A stretch of DNA of 64,000 bases from Setoptus koraiensis (Eukaryota; Arthropoda): NCBI GenBank assembly GCA_048013815.1, contig CM106586.1, positions 6,324,001-6,388,000 on the forward strand. Reading direction: 5' to 3'. Below, piece by piece: positions 11,957-25,800 of the stretch. The position numbers and the translations under genes were made by a program. Numbering within the stretch: the stretch's first letter is position 1; every line of letters begins with the position of its first letter. Below the pieces are notes generated by a model. The model was not told the DNA's origin and made no database searches. It worked only from the letters and a program-made list of their open reading frames with translations.

Positions 11957-14900
11957 TGCATAAGAAGGCAATCGTTTCTTTTCCGCTGTCTATGTGTGTG
12001 TCTGACTCACTGTCCACCAATGTCGGTGTCTATGAATATTATCAAATAAATTACAATATATTTAAATAATAATTCAAATGAGCAGCGGATTACAAGCTTG
12101 TTATTGTATAATATCCAATAATATTTTGTTCTGTCTTGACACTGGTGGCTATGGTTGTTTGAGAGGGATGGATTATTGCTATTATTATTACTATTGATGT
12201 TATTGTTATTATTGTTCGACACTTGACGCCATTTCGATTGATGTAATAGCAAAGGTTTTGCTGTCGCACTTGGCCAGAGAAAGCTACCCACGAGACTATG
12301 ACACAATTGTTGTTAACTTTTGATGTTTCTGACAAACACAACTGTGGGCCTCACTTCTGCTGCCACTGTATTTGCGCCATTTTCTGCTCCTATTATTGCC
12401 AATATTATTGACGAATTTGACTGGAATTTTACTATCGACAAGAATTCTATTATTTCCTCAATTTAATCGAATCAAAACAATCAAACCACAGTTGCCTCAT
12501 GAATGTAATCATTACATAAGCAACAATGGCTGCTTGCTTGTTGATGAAAAAAAAAATGAAAAAAAAAAAACATACCTTTGCCCTTCTAAAGTGATTTCCG
12601 AGAAGAAGGCTTAAAGTTCAAGAGAATCCTCTTGCTAGTCTTGCTATTAGAGTCTATCGAATCTAATAGTAAATCAGTTCACAATTTCTATTCTTTGTGG
12701 CTGCTCATTTTTCTTGTCTATCCAAACACTAACACTGATACCTGAACTAGCTAGCTCAAAGTTGTTTTTGTTGTGAGAAGGAGAATTAACCAATCCGTTA
12801 GCATTATAAATATAAATAACAAACTGCGCACTTTGTTGTAGAGTCAACCTCTTCATTGCCACGCAATTAACTTTGCTGAGTCCGTTATTAAGCTTATAAT
12901 GCTTTTGAAGCTGCTTTTAGCATCTCTGGTGCCATTTATACTCCAATTGTTGGAGTGCGATGAGTCGAGCCGCTACTTGAGCGAGCTGCAATCGATCTAA
13001 CTGGAACTCAATCAACCCGCTGGCTGTTGGGATGCGTTCTATCCAAGAAGCGATTTCATCGTTGAGACCGTTAATTTCGAACAGAACTGAAGAAGCTCGC
13101 TCACAGTTTACAATTCAGAGCGATTCAGTAACCAGCGTCGTGGCAAGTTCAACGAGTTGCGTAAGCTACCAAAATCGTTGGCTGTCTGCTCACGATATTC
13201 ACAATAAAAGGACCAAAAGGATTCTCTCGCCGTGTGCCTTTGCATTTGAATGGTAACGATTCTGGAAAATGGACGATTCTTCGGATCGAATCAGCTCTTT
13301 TTGTGATGATTTTTGTATTTCGTTCAGTTGGTTGCGATCAGAGCGCAACACTGTGCCACCTGTTGCGGTGAGCAGTGAGCATACATAAGCGAGCTAGTAT
13401 TTTTGCTAATGAACTTGAAAAACCCGCAGAAGCATCTCGTACGTTGTCGATACTACACACTGAATTCTTTCCTCGACTTTTCCATTCCTTCGTTGCTGTT
13501 GCTGTGACAACGCAAGCCGAGCCAACAATTCACACCAATGGAAAAAACCTAAATAAACAAACATAAACAAGTTAATGTTGCTGTTGCTGTTAATGCTAAT
13601 GAGCGTTCGAGCTCACGAACAACAACAACAACAGCGACTGGCGTGGTTTTACCCGAGACATCAATCTAGTGATTGATTCGAAATTCCTCCATTACGTTGC
13701 ATGTAACATTGTCGGCCACGCTGCTACCGGAGATCGTATAAAGTAATGCTAACTATTTCGCGAACATAAGATAGCGCCGGCGAAAGGTGATAATCTGCGA
13801 TTATCTCTCCTGTCGGGCACAAAACACATACATGAATTAATCGTCATTGAATTTAACAGTTACACGCCGATTGTGTGTGACACAATGTGTCTATCAATGT
13901 GTCTAGAGCCATTGCAGAGACTCTATTTGCTCTGATGGCTTAGTTTAGTTCTGGTACATTGTTGGTGCAATATAATAAGAGCGATCTCGCGGAAACAAAC
14001 GTCGTGAGTTCACTTTGATAAACAGTTTACCTTGAAAGAATGAGGAAATTAATTGACTAGCTTATTTTGAGAAAACTAACGCAAACAACAACATTTCGTT
14101 AATCAGTGTCGGACTGGATTCATTATTGGCTTGTGTATAGTATAGTATAAATTGGTATTTGATAGCGATCAAGACGAGATGACGACACCAACTTGTCAAC
14201 ATTTCCAGACGACATTGGTGTGGTTCAAAGAAGTCTTGTCTGGGGGCGCTGAAAGCTTTCCAGAGGCTTTGCAAGCGATACATTGCTCGCACAGGTTGAG
14301 CCAAACAATCTTAAAAAGGACAACTTTAAGCGAGCCACCATGGTTTGTTGGTACAATACGCAGCATCTGTAGCGCCTCTAGTGTGGACGTGTCCAACTTG
14401 ACTACAGGCATACGCTGTGACTTGTGTCATCATTAGATCAACATACTCGAAATTATCTAGATCATTAGGACTAGGATTGGACATAGAAAAATAAACCGTA
14501 AACAAACTAATAAAATGCTTCCGCTGTTGTTATGTAACAACAGCAAGATGTCTGTGCGAAGATGGTCTAACAAACATTCGATAAGACAGGCAAAAATTAA
14601 TAAAAAATAAGGTTGGCATAGGTTATTAAATGCACCTTGCGTGGACTGTGCGTGCCATAAGAATGACACAGCAAAGGCCAACGTGTTGGCCCTAAGAGTC
14701 CGTCTAATGACAATGTCACCAAATGGGATCTAATTGAATTGTTGTTGCTGCAAACAAACTGACACCTTGTGAATGCACCTGAATAGTTGATGCTCTTACA
14801 CAACATAATCACATGTAAATCACAGACACAATATCCGCACAATAAAGCTCTCGATATATTACATATGTATGTTAGCTCATTACAATGGCCACGGAAGAAA

Positions 14901-17900
14901 GGAAGCTGCTGCTGCTCTTGCTCTTTGAGTGACTGTCAAGCATTCATTCCAATTCATTGTTTGTTTGTTTGTTATCTAACAATGGAAAACAACATATCAT
15001 GATGATAAAAACACATTATATTATGACAAGCTTGTCAGCGTCATTGTGGCGTTTATTACGTAAAACTGACTTCTTGACATTGAGCGAGCACCATTGCATA
15101 AGTGTTGTCGTCACACTGTCTCATTAGACCAAATGATGATCGGCATGAAATCATGGTCATGTCATTGTTTCTTGTTGTGCTGTTGCTGTTGTTGATGTTG
15201 TTGCAGTTGTATATAATGTTAATTAGGTTAATACAATTGATTGATTTCGATTAAAATGAAGAAAGAGAAGCAACAGGAAAATAAGTGATGACGTCATAGT
15301 GGAAAAATACAACTTATTTAGTCTATTATTGAATGAGTGGCAACATGTTGTTTCCACTCATTGATCACTCCTGCTCTCACCTTGACATAAGACACTATCT
15401 AGTCTGTTGTGTGAATAGCGCTATTACCTTCAATCAATAGCTGGTTTCAAGTTTATAACAAGTCACATGTTTACAAACAAATTCATTCCGATATTTCTTG
15501 CAGAGAAAAATTCCACTTGGCATGCATGATGTGACACAGCGTTTTCAAGTTTTCTTTGTAATTCATTCGAAATAAATCACTCAACTTGTTGAATCTATTT
15601 TACAAGTCTAGAAAGAACATTGCCCACTCAATTGACGCATGATGATACTATACTCATTACGTATTGTATTCTAGAAATTACCACAGCCCGCCGTTATTGT
15701 TTTTTTTTAATTTTTGTCATCAAACGAATAATTATCAAACAGCAATTATTATGTAATCCCTTTATTGTAAATGGGTACTCTTTTGAGTATCTTTTTTTTG
15801 TTTGTTGTTTGTTTTTTTTTCAGAGTAACTGACCATATCCTATGATGGCAATGCGCGAGGCAGCTGCCCAGTGTGTGAATTATCTGGGGTTCATTCAGGT
15901 TAACAAAAATCAGTGATATATTTAGTGGGTGTAAGTGGTAATCTAATGATGTAAAGTGCCTAGTCGACAACACGAGGCATGAATGATTTCGTATGGTGAC
16001 GTAGTTGCTGATATAATTTGATTTAGTGGACATGCTAGTGGTGGACATTATTTCATGGGTTGCTGTCAAACTTTTTTCTCCCATTGAAAATCGCAACGTT
16101 GAGAAACTTGTCATCTTGTTCTTAAGCAAGCAAGAACAAGGTGACGAAGAACGGAGTCAATGACACCCATGTCAATGAATTGTCAAACACTTTCAGCAGA
16201 GTTACTATGCAACAGATCTCAACTATTAGAGATGAATACAATTCAAACGGTCGTTGAATGACCGCACTTGCTGTATATGAAACTCATCAACTTTGTCCTA
16301 CCGTCACCCTTTTATGCATTACCCTTCACCGCCGAATCGCCAATTCATCAAGCTAGTATTATAAAATTCTCTATTAGAATGATCCGTACTCACCAAAGCA
16401 AACCATTCAAGTAGGGTTATCTTGGCTCATTCACCAGCTGAAAGCATCTAGCTTGAGCGCGAGACTAATCATTTAGCCAGCCAGTACAATAGTCAATACA
16501 ATAGTTGATACATCTAGTAAGTACGATATCATTTCTCCACACAAGCAAGCGATAACAATTGTCCTTGGATTTTGAGGCTGCAACCATCATGCTAATTGTA
16601 ATCATGGATAGTCTGTTTATTTATGCGCATCCTTTTACGACTCTATCCACTGCCATGTTGGCAGGTTGTTCTTTTCTTGGTAGTTCATTTGTAGGCATCC
16701 AGTAATTCAATAGATATGGACTGTTGACATTTGATAATAATGGGTCGGTGACAATTCCTCAAACGACTTTTCTTCAGATGCCAATTCTTCCAATCAATCA
16801 CATTTTCGTGATTACATACTTACCTAAGTGTGCAGTTATAAATTTCAACCAGCACTCAGTACTCCCCGAGACAGGAAGTTATTTTTTAATGCCTTAAGTC
16901 ACCAGAGATGTAATAAATGGACTTTGGAATATTATTAGTCTGGAGTGCTACTTCTCATAACAGCGTCAGAGGACACATGAAGCTGTGAAATAGATTAGAT
17001 TCAAAAAAGCAGTTGCAGCTCAGAGTGATCAGCTAATATCCGGCTATTAATTAATGCATACAATGATTCTCGATGCCTAATTGTAAACTGTCTGTGCATT
17101 CAAATCACGTGAACATAAGATCCTTATAAATAAGAAAAAGCTCTCTTACTCATTATCGAAGCTGTTTTAATCATACTAGATTGTGATCTAAATCAAACAT
17201 GCGAACATAGGCGAAGGTCTTGCTATTGCTTGTGATTACTAGAACATTTAATTTAACTCCAACTTGTCACTTGTCATTTGCTCTGACGTAAGCACAATGT
17301 GTGACTAAAACGATCATAAGGATTAACTACATGTAGGCGTCACAATTCAAATTACATAACAGTTAGTCTCTATGTGACCTAAATCAGATATAACTCGGAA
17401 TTTTATCTCTTCTTGGCCATAATATTAATACAATAACATCACTCTGATAATCCATCTGAAGTTTGTTAGACGACAGCTTTATGATTCAATGTGCGAAAAT
17501 ACTTTCGAAAGTGTCATGATTTCCACTGGAAAGTCCGCTTCGTTACCTAAGAACAAACAAGCGTCGCATTAGATAAATAGCTACAAAAACATCGACATTG
17601 TTTCACACATGGCGCAACATTCATTTTTCTTCTCAAACAGTTTTGACATTGCAAAGCAATCAAGTTCTCTGAGCTATCTACTCTTTGTCGCAATGTCATT
17701 TTTGTATAGCTCTCCAGCTTGTCTATTATTAGAGTTGTTTGTCTTACATCACATACAAAAGTCTCGAATCCGCTTTCTTATAAAAAATGTTTGAGGAAAT
17801 TGATACAGATAGTCAACGTGGACAATCAACAGTGAGACATGCTCTACAAAGTCACACTCCCTAAAACTACTGTTACTGTCTTTAAGACAGTCTCATAGTA

Positions 17901-18722
17901 GACAAATCGAACCTATCCGTCTCAGTCAACAACAATCCGTTGATGTTGAGTTGCAAAATTATCATGAAGATAATTTTATATTAAGAGATAAAACTTCGAG
18001 AGGCTCAACACTTATGTCAAAGTTGATCTGTGGCGAACAGACTGGCAAGATTGCGGTATTGAAACCGGATGTTTCTTGGATATGTGCTAAATCTCACAAT
18101 ATTGATTGTGGTTACAGTTATCTACAATAGTATATGCCATTAACCAGAATCCATACTTGCAAACTTAGTAATTTATTAATCGGGTATCATATAAATCTAT
18201 CTATCTATCTATCTCCCTATCGCTGCATGATCAAATGCAAGTAGTTTATATACATATATGGTCTCCTTAAGCCTGCTTCTTGTTTTCATCTCATATCTGT
18301 ACAAAGTAGATATACTTACAACATTTATACATACTAGTTCACAAAGTCTAAAGAGGGCTTAATATTTTTTAGTTTAGTTTTCAATTAAATCCTCTTTTGC
18401 AGTTATAATTGATCCTTCCCAATTGTGTGTATCCATCTATATCGTGAAAAGAAATATCAATTTTGAATGTAATCGCATTTGCGTCTCGTCTTCTATTCAA
18501 GTTGTTGTTGCTCAATTCTATATGTTTGTATCAACAACATCCAGGCTAGAGTAGTAGACTGCCATGCATAGTTTAGTGTATTTTTGATTGACATGTTGTT
18601 GTCCTGTGAATTTATTCATTAAAGTAGAAGAAAATTATTGACCCACAATCTTTGCTTATAAAGTTCAGGAACATTAAGGCAGATAACCAATTCAAATGTA
18701 CTAATGAGCCTACTCTTGAGGT
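11957..18722. other. AT-rich stretch without a recognisable gene
   Basis: Open frames occur at 12.0-12.3, 12.4-12.6, 13.0-13.3, 14.1-14.4 and 15.7-16.1 kb, but none shows a domain, a convincing splice context or a signal peptide. Small features: an A-rich run at about 12,546-12,569, a perfect 10-bp-arm palindrome at 14,523-14,544 (GCTGTTGTTA...TAACAACAGC) and a CTAT microsatellite at about 18,196-18,213. Confidence 0.5.
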
Positions 18723-18905
18723 GCTGTTCCCGCATTCGATTGTTCAGGTTGTTCAATTTGTTGTTGTTGCTTATCCCTAAGTGCTTCTCCTATTTGCATA
18801 GCCTGCACCATAAATTGTTTTGATTCTCCTCCTCTTGCCTTTGTCCTTGTAGGTCAATTCGATAGGGCTGACCAAATAAAGTGAAATCATCGGAAAATAG
18901 ACATT
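18723..18905 (-). pseudogene. Degraded tandem copy of the B56 C-terminal coding end
   Basis: On the minus strand a frame reads ...PYR-DLQ-QRQEE...LWCRLCK then a stop. It aligns without gaps with the C-terminal part of the neighbouring B56 gene ([11 protein letters not shown]...LWCRLSK), and the following CAA-rich DNA matches that gene's poly-Gln region. It lies only about 50-230 bp beyond the B56 stop codon, in the same orientation. The copy is diverged and interrupted, so it is a relic of a partial tandem duplication. An alternative is an unrecognised alternative 3' exon: a shifted frame continues for about 30 codons. Confidence 0.6.
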
Positions 18906-18953
18906 TAGCAGTATATTTTATTGTAGCTTACATGGTTACATTAGGGAATTTTT

Positions 18954-20528
18954 TTATTTGGGTTCTTGAAGTTGCTGGTGAAGCTGTTGGTGTTGTTGTT
19001 GTTGTTGCTGCTGTTGAAGTTGTTGCTGTTGCTGCCTATGTGCTAACTCTAATTTACTCAGCCTACACCATAGATCGTCTCGATCTTTTTCCTTTTGCCT
19101 TTCTTTCTGAAGGTCAGTTCTATATGAGGCTGTCAATTCATCAAATAGTGCAGAATTCACATCCATAAACGTCCTCAACACATTGTATACTAAAGCCACT
19201 ATAGTTTGATTCCAATGTGTTTTTGATATTCGGTACAATGCTTTGAACATGATGGGCATGATTGTATTAGAATTCTCATCTACCAGTGAAGATATATATT
19301 CATTGTTCCAAAAGTAGAGAGCCCTTTCAGCTACTTGAAAATGGGGACTTGATACACAACGAGCTATCTGCTGGAAAAGCTTCTCTTGAATTTTTACAAA
19401 TTGTGTTGGTTCGATTACATCCAAAATTTCTTCAATTTCACCAAGGAACATCACTTCTTTCTGGGAACACGTCTTTGGCCAGTATCTTAGTAGACCCTTG
19501 ATAACGTGTTCTGTCAAGGTGGCATCTTTTTCTAAAAACTGCACTACACAATAAGCCAACTGGGCATGATATAGTCCCAAACATTTAGGTTTATGCAGAG
19601 GAATGAGAACTTTGATTAAAAATTGTTTATGTTCCGCCTTAAGTGGTAATGCAAAACCATTGATAATACTGTGAGATCATCCATCGATAAAAGAAGGAAG
19701 AATGATTGTTAGAAAAGAACAAATGAATATCATATAATTGCAGTATAATGAATCATAATAATAGTAATAATATTATTCATTGTTGATAACTCACCTCCCT
19801 AATATCTCAAGCAACTCTCCTACACCATTGAATTGCTCTGTTTCATATATGAATCTCAAGAATATATTATTGATTTGTTTCCTAATAAACGCACGTAGGC
19901 CCAAAAATTTCCCGTATATACGATGTAAAACTGTCTTTAAATAATCTCTCTCTCGTGGATCCTCACTATCAAATAGTTCTAATAATTGTAATACAAACTT
20001 CTGGTCGATCACTTTTTTGCCGATTGCGGGTTGAAAATCTGGCGATTCTAAGAATCTAAGAAAGAATTGATAAACTGATTCTAAATGTGGCCAGCTAGCC
20101 TCTAACGTTGGATCATCCTCTTCGGGATCAAAATCGGGATTATCACTTGGAGGTAATGTCCTAAACAGATTACTTGATATCATACGTATAATTTCTGGGT
20201 AGACGCCTTCAGTCAGAACGTTGTGGCCGTATCTGATATATTCGTCTAGCTCATTGAGTGTGGCTCTTTTTATTTCTTTTCCTTTAAGATCACTGACGGG
20301 GTCCACAAAATCAAATACAACGCAACATTGTCCCAGTTTTCTAATAAATAACGCTTCTTGTTCATTTTGTGGCACTACATTTAACTTAGGAAGTTCTGTC
20401 TCCATTTCCATTTTACTGGTGTTGCGATACCTCGACGATTGTTGCTTAGATTTTCGCTTAAATGATGCTGTTCTCATGGGAGATAGCGTTGATGTTGTTA
20501 TTGGTGGTGTTGGTGTTGGTGTAGCCAT
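18954..20528 (-). CDS. PPP2R5: PP2A regulatory subunit B56 (PPP2R5 family)
   Basis: The B56/B' subunits direct protein phosphatase 2A to its substrates. Two exons: 20528-19795 and 19668-18954, with a 126-bp GT-AG intron; the joined frame gives 482 residues, close to the family's usual 480-600. The core is highly conserved: V-P-Q-N-E-Q-E near residue 52, the HEAT-like repeat region with [14 protein letters not shown], the junction [18 protein letters not shown] and [14 protein letters not shown]. The N-terminus is a Pro/Thr and Arg/Lys-rich tail. The C-terminal charged tail typical of the family is replaced by a Gln-rich run encoded by CAG/CAA triplets. The stop codon overlaps an AATAAA. Two broken partial copies of this gene lie in the window (18.7 and 33.4 kb). 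Confidence 0.97.
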
Positions 20529-22852
20529 GATGATAAATAATATAATATCTTTTGTTAATATGTAGATATAATCGAATAATAATTATGTAACATCACCACG
20601 TCGCATTTCTAATAATACCATTAACATTATTATTATTATTATTATTGAGCTATACTATACTAATAATAACAGCACTACGCTAGAGAGGCGCAGATTCATT
20701 TATTTTTGAGCACAGAATTTGTTATGGTACACGCTTATCCATGCCAATTGTACACTGTGCACGATGTGTGTGATATTTTAAAGGATGGCACTAGGCAAGT
20801 TCAATAAATTCACACTTGGAGGGCAAATGTCGACTTTTCTAAACACTTTGATACGCCTTAATGGCCTATCTCTTAGCAACTTGAACTGTTTGGACCCATC
20901 TTTAAGCGCCCCCAGGCGTAGCTTCCGTGAAGTGAGTTACTGGCCATGAAGAATAGTCGCCCAATGTAGCACAGAATCTGTGGCCAATTATACACCATTC
21001 ACATACCACAATAGCAATCTGAGCGACAAACTATAATCTGTGCTCATCTTGCTGCACTACTCTACATAGGAGCGCTGTGTTGTGGTGCTCACTGTGCAGC
21101 AAGTACAGGAGTTTATATGAAATCAGCCTATATGAAACAAGGATGGTACACAGAAAGAGAGAGAGAGAGAGGCAACGATGATTTGAAGACGTCTTCGGTG
21201 CAGCAGCAGCAGTCTGTTTTGTGCCTCCCTTTGAATGAAGTTTTTGCGCTGCTAGTAAGCAGTGGCGGTGGTGGTAAAGCACACGTCTCCCATTCGTTTC
21301 TCCCACCTTTTACAAAGCATTTTTTAGGTGCGCGAAGTACAAAAGCGCGCAAAATTCAAAATGAAAAAAAAGAAAAGAAAAAAGGTTTCGATGAATTGTT
21401 GTTGTTTAGTCGGTATAATGTTATGTTCAACAACAACATGGCTTTTTCATTCATTTCCTTTCATGACAACACAATTTAGACGTTACATACGAGCATTGAA
21501 TTATATGGATATTGAATTCAGACTCATGTCATTTGATTGTGTTGTTGTTAATTTATAATCTAGTTGTTGTTGATGAAAAATTAATTCCGTGTGAATACGT
21601 TTTCTCGTCTCATTGTAAATGTGCTTTACTCTCTGTAAACGCAGAGAATATCTACTAACTTTCAACGACACACACACAGACACACACACCAACTCACTTA
21701 CAGAATGGACACGAAAAAACGAATAGTATGCGAATGTGATACATACAATGAATGTACGCACACACGAAAAAGAGAGCGAAAAACAATTGGTTCCATCTGT
21801 ATGTTCACTAGCCTACTGTGTGTCAAGAGATAGGTGAGGAGTTTTTGAATGTGTGACAGCTCTTATAATATATATATTGGGCTAAACAACGGCATCAAAC
21901 AGAAACAATTCATCTATCTATTATTATATTATTATCATAGTTAACATGTATCAATGTTGACATTACATTTGCATGCTGTGTCATTATTATTATCGCTAAT
22001 ACCATAGGACCATTATTAATATTATCGCTACTAGTGCTGAATGAAAAACAGTCACCTTCAATTAAGGTACACTAGACTGGAATTACCGATTATTAAGCCA
22101 AATAAGAGAATCAAATGACAGGGATATTACTTATCAATCATTACTTCTATCTTGATCATTGCAGCATCTCAAAATATTGTTACATGATAACGTTGCGGCG
22201 GCTGCCAAAGGATGAAGCCATCAAGACTTAAGAAAATCTAGAAAATGATCATTTGTCTAGGCGTATATCAACTGGCCATTAACATTATCATCTATATTAC
22301 AAGCAGCAATCATTTAGGCAAGATAGGGACGAAAAGACGGTGAACATTGGATAATGTCTCCAATCATATTCCAGCTTTGTCAACACTATTATTTCTACAT
22401 TTTCCTCACCCTCATCTGAATTGTCACTAGATAAAGCCAACCTCATCGTGGTTCTAACAGATGTTTTTTCTATTCACTTGGATATCTAGCTTTCGAAAAA
22501 CACACCCACTATCTACATAGTAATACCAACCACCTATTCATGGTATTCGATAACAAATCGCATTATTTACATTTCACCCAAGAACCTTAGTGACCCTTAT
22601 AAAAACAACTACCTTGATCAACCGGTGAAAGCACCTTATTATCAGCGAACAAACTAGATTTGCTTTTTATAAGGGACCTTTTCATGCTGACCGGTTACAT
22701 TTCCATCACTCATCAATAGCATACTACAATACGTATGTCAATAATATATTAGTTATAACGTTCAATTGTTATATAGAGACAAAAAAAACTTATACATTCT
22801 TCAACCTAAGGCCTCTTGGTATTAATTTAAGCACAGACCAAACCAAGTAATC
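20529..22852. other. Intergenic space between divergent B56 and ASAP
   Basis: This is probably a shared upstream region: B56 is read leftwards and ASAP rightwards. It is AT-rich with an ATT microsatellite near 20,627-20,645, a short GA tract at about 21,157-21,170 and CA runs at about 21,668-21,687. Open frames here have no protein signal. I see no distinct promoter element I could defend. Confidence 0.5.
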
Positions 22853-25800
22853 ATGGCCAACTCAACCTCTCAAATAACAGCACGTGAATTCATTGAGAAA
22901 ACACGTGAAGACATAAATGGAAATTCACCCACAGCTATGTCGTTCTTCAATAAGAGACTACCTCATTTCAAAAACACGATCAATAGTCTCGATACTTCTA
23001 TCGAATTAGATAGAGATAACCTGGTAAAAATGAAGAAAGCTCTTAAAGCAATGTCGAATAACGTTAACGCGCACCTAGAAAACGATACTAACCTTTGTAA
23101 GGTTTTAGAAAAACTGGGGGCTAGCTCCATATCAAGAGAGGAAGAGCTGGAAATAGGCCAAGCTTTCATTAAATTCTCGATAGTAGCATCTGAATTATCC
23201 ACTGTTGTTAAAACTCTCATGCAAAACTTGAGTAATCGAGTTATGTTTCCCTTGGAAAGCATGCTAAAAAGTGATCTCAAATCTATTAATGGTGATCTCA
23301 AGAGACCGGTTGATAAGGCATTAAGTGATTATGAATCCAGACTTGCAAAATTAGAAAAAGATAAGAAGAAAAAAACACATCATCTAGATAAGACCAAAGA
23401 CAACAATAATATATCGACCAACAGTCATCAGTTTCGAGCCACTCAGACAAGTGGCTCATATCAATCAGAGCAACCATCTTCCATAGAGTTACTATCCTCA
23501 GATAGCATTGATTCATCCCTTAGTACAATAGCTGATAAAGAGAAACGAATCTTCCAATTGCACTTGTGTGACTATCTGATTCGAGTCAATGATATCAAAA
23601 CTCGCAAAGGTGTTGATCTTTTACAACATCTTGTGGAACACTTCAACGCCCAAGCTACTTTCTTTCGAGAGGGTTTAAAAACAATCGAACATTATAGCAC
23701 CTATATTAGCGAACTCAGTCAACGCCTCGGAGAGCTAAAAATTGAACAAGATGAAGAACGGAAGTGTCTAATTGAATTACGTAACAACCTTAAGGCCTCG
23801 ACTCCTTACTTGGATATTAATTCGGGAAATAAAGACAGAGTTGACTCTAACTTCACATCCGATGCGGCTCATGATAATACAATAAATTCATACAATCATA
23901 TTTCCTCAGATCGTCGAGATTCCTCAATCCATGGGTACAGTCTTCACCAGCTGCAAGGAAATCTAAGCTATGGATTCAGTAAATCTGGGTATCTGCTCAA
24001 AAAATCCGAGGGAAAAATGCGAGTCAAGGCATGGCATAAGCGCAGATGTGATATAACCGATGGATTTTTATGCATATACCACTCAGACGAAGCTAAAACA
24101 CCTACAAAACTAAATCTTTTGACATGTCAAGTGAAACCAGTGACGGGCGAAGAAAAAAAATGTTTTGATCTCATATCGTACAATCGTACGTATCACTTCC
24201 AAGTAGAGGATGATTCAGATTTAACTGCATGGGTGTCAGTATTGATTAATTGTAAAGAGGGAGCTCTAAAAAGAGAGTTTGATAATAGCCAACTGCAACA
24301 ACAGCAAAGTTTACTTGGTATTGATCAAGTAGATTTTTCACCCGGTGGTAGTCAAAGGATTCGAAGGATAGGTACTAGAAAGCAAAATATCCTCCATATT
24401 CAGCAAACTTTGATTAGTCAAGTGCAAGCACTTCCTGGCAACAATCGCTGTGTTGATTGCTCGACTACATCAAATGAGCCGACTTGGTTATCTACTAATC
24501 TCGGAGTGCTTACCTGCATCGAGTGTTCTGGCATCCATCGCGATCTTGGTGTTCAAATATCGAGGATACAATCTCTGACTTTGGATAACATTGGAACTTC
24601 ACAACTTTTGATCGCTCACAATATGGGAAATGACGTCTTCAACGAAGTATTTGAAGCTCAACTCAATGATCCAACGAGGGCCAGCTTAAATGACATCCAG
24701 AAACCTAAACCAAATAGCTCTATGGAGCAAAGGTGTGAATTTATCAGAGCAAAATACATGCACCGCAAGTTTTGTACCAAGGTTCACACCGATGAGGCAT
24801 CTCAGGTAGCAAGGCTGAGGAAAGCCATAGTGGACAATGACCTGAAGCATCTACTTCAGATTTTTGGCGAAGGTGTTGACTTAGCTAGTTACCTAACACT
24901 CACCGATAGCGAGAGTCCGAGTGGGTCCTGCCCCTCCAAATCAGACACAAATAATGATTTGAACGAGACCAGTCTTCATCTTGTCATCCACAATCAGGCC
25001 AATCAAGGAACCAAGAATGTAGCTTCCAAAAGTGCCTTACACATCTTGGACTTCATTATACAGAATAGTCGGACATTGAACAGACAGAATGTCTTGGGAG
25101 AGACTGCTCTTCACTATTGTATTAAGTACAATCAACCCGAGAGCATGAAATTACTTCTTAGGACCGGAGCCGATCTCAATATAAAGGATTCTTCTGGATT
25201 TACACCATTAGAAATGGCCCGTATGTCTTCTTTGGATTACTTTGTTGAGCTACTAGAACAAGCAATTCAAAACAAAAAATCAATGTTCGACAACGTTTAC
25301 TCGGATCGGGGTATCTCGTTTTCCACCAACACCGAGTCTAGTTGTGAAGATTCTAGTGATGATGAGCAAATCACTAGAATGGAAAAGAGTCGATCGGATA
25401 AGGTATACGTGGGCGTAAATAGATCTCGAAGAGACTCTACTGACAATGCCATCTCTCAACAACGTAGAATCGCAAATGAAGTGGCGGCATTCCATGCTCA
25501 GTCGGCTGAAAAAAAGAAAGCTCAGGTACATAGACTGAGAAGTAGTGATAGTGGTGGATCTCCACCGACTTTATCTCCAGTAGCCACATCCCCCGAAGCT
25601 GATGTTAAATTAAGTGACGAAAACGACGACTCCTTAGTATGCGACTCTGGATCACCTAACTCTATCATCAATAGATTGCATGCTAGAACGCCATCAGATC
25701 CTATTGTTAGAAAAACACTAGTCAACCCAAGTCCACGATCTGATTCTACTCCAAGTCCAAATCATAACATCAGTAGCCTTGTGATCCCTTCAAGTTCACC

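Noticed and set aside
14062-14436. Overlapping frames on both strands near 14.2 kb
   Set aside because: Either strand could be coding and neither shows a domain or clear splice sites; left unannotated.
15749-16129. 126-codon minus-strand frame
   Set aside because: It starts on a non-ATG codon, has no domain, and its end runs through an A-rich tract.
19390-19420. GGTTCGATTAC, similar to a tRNA B box
   Set aside because: It lies within the B56 coding exon and has no matching A box or cloverleaf.
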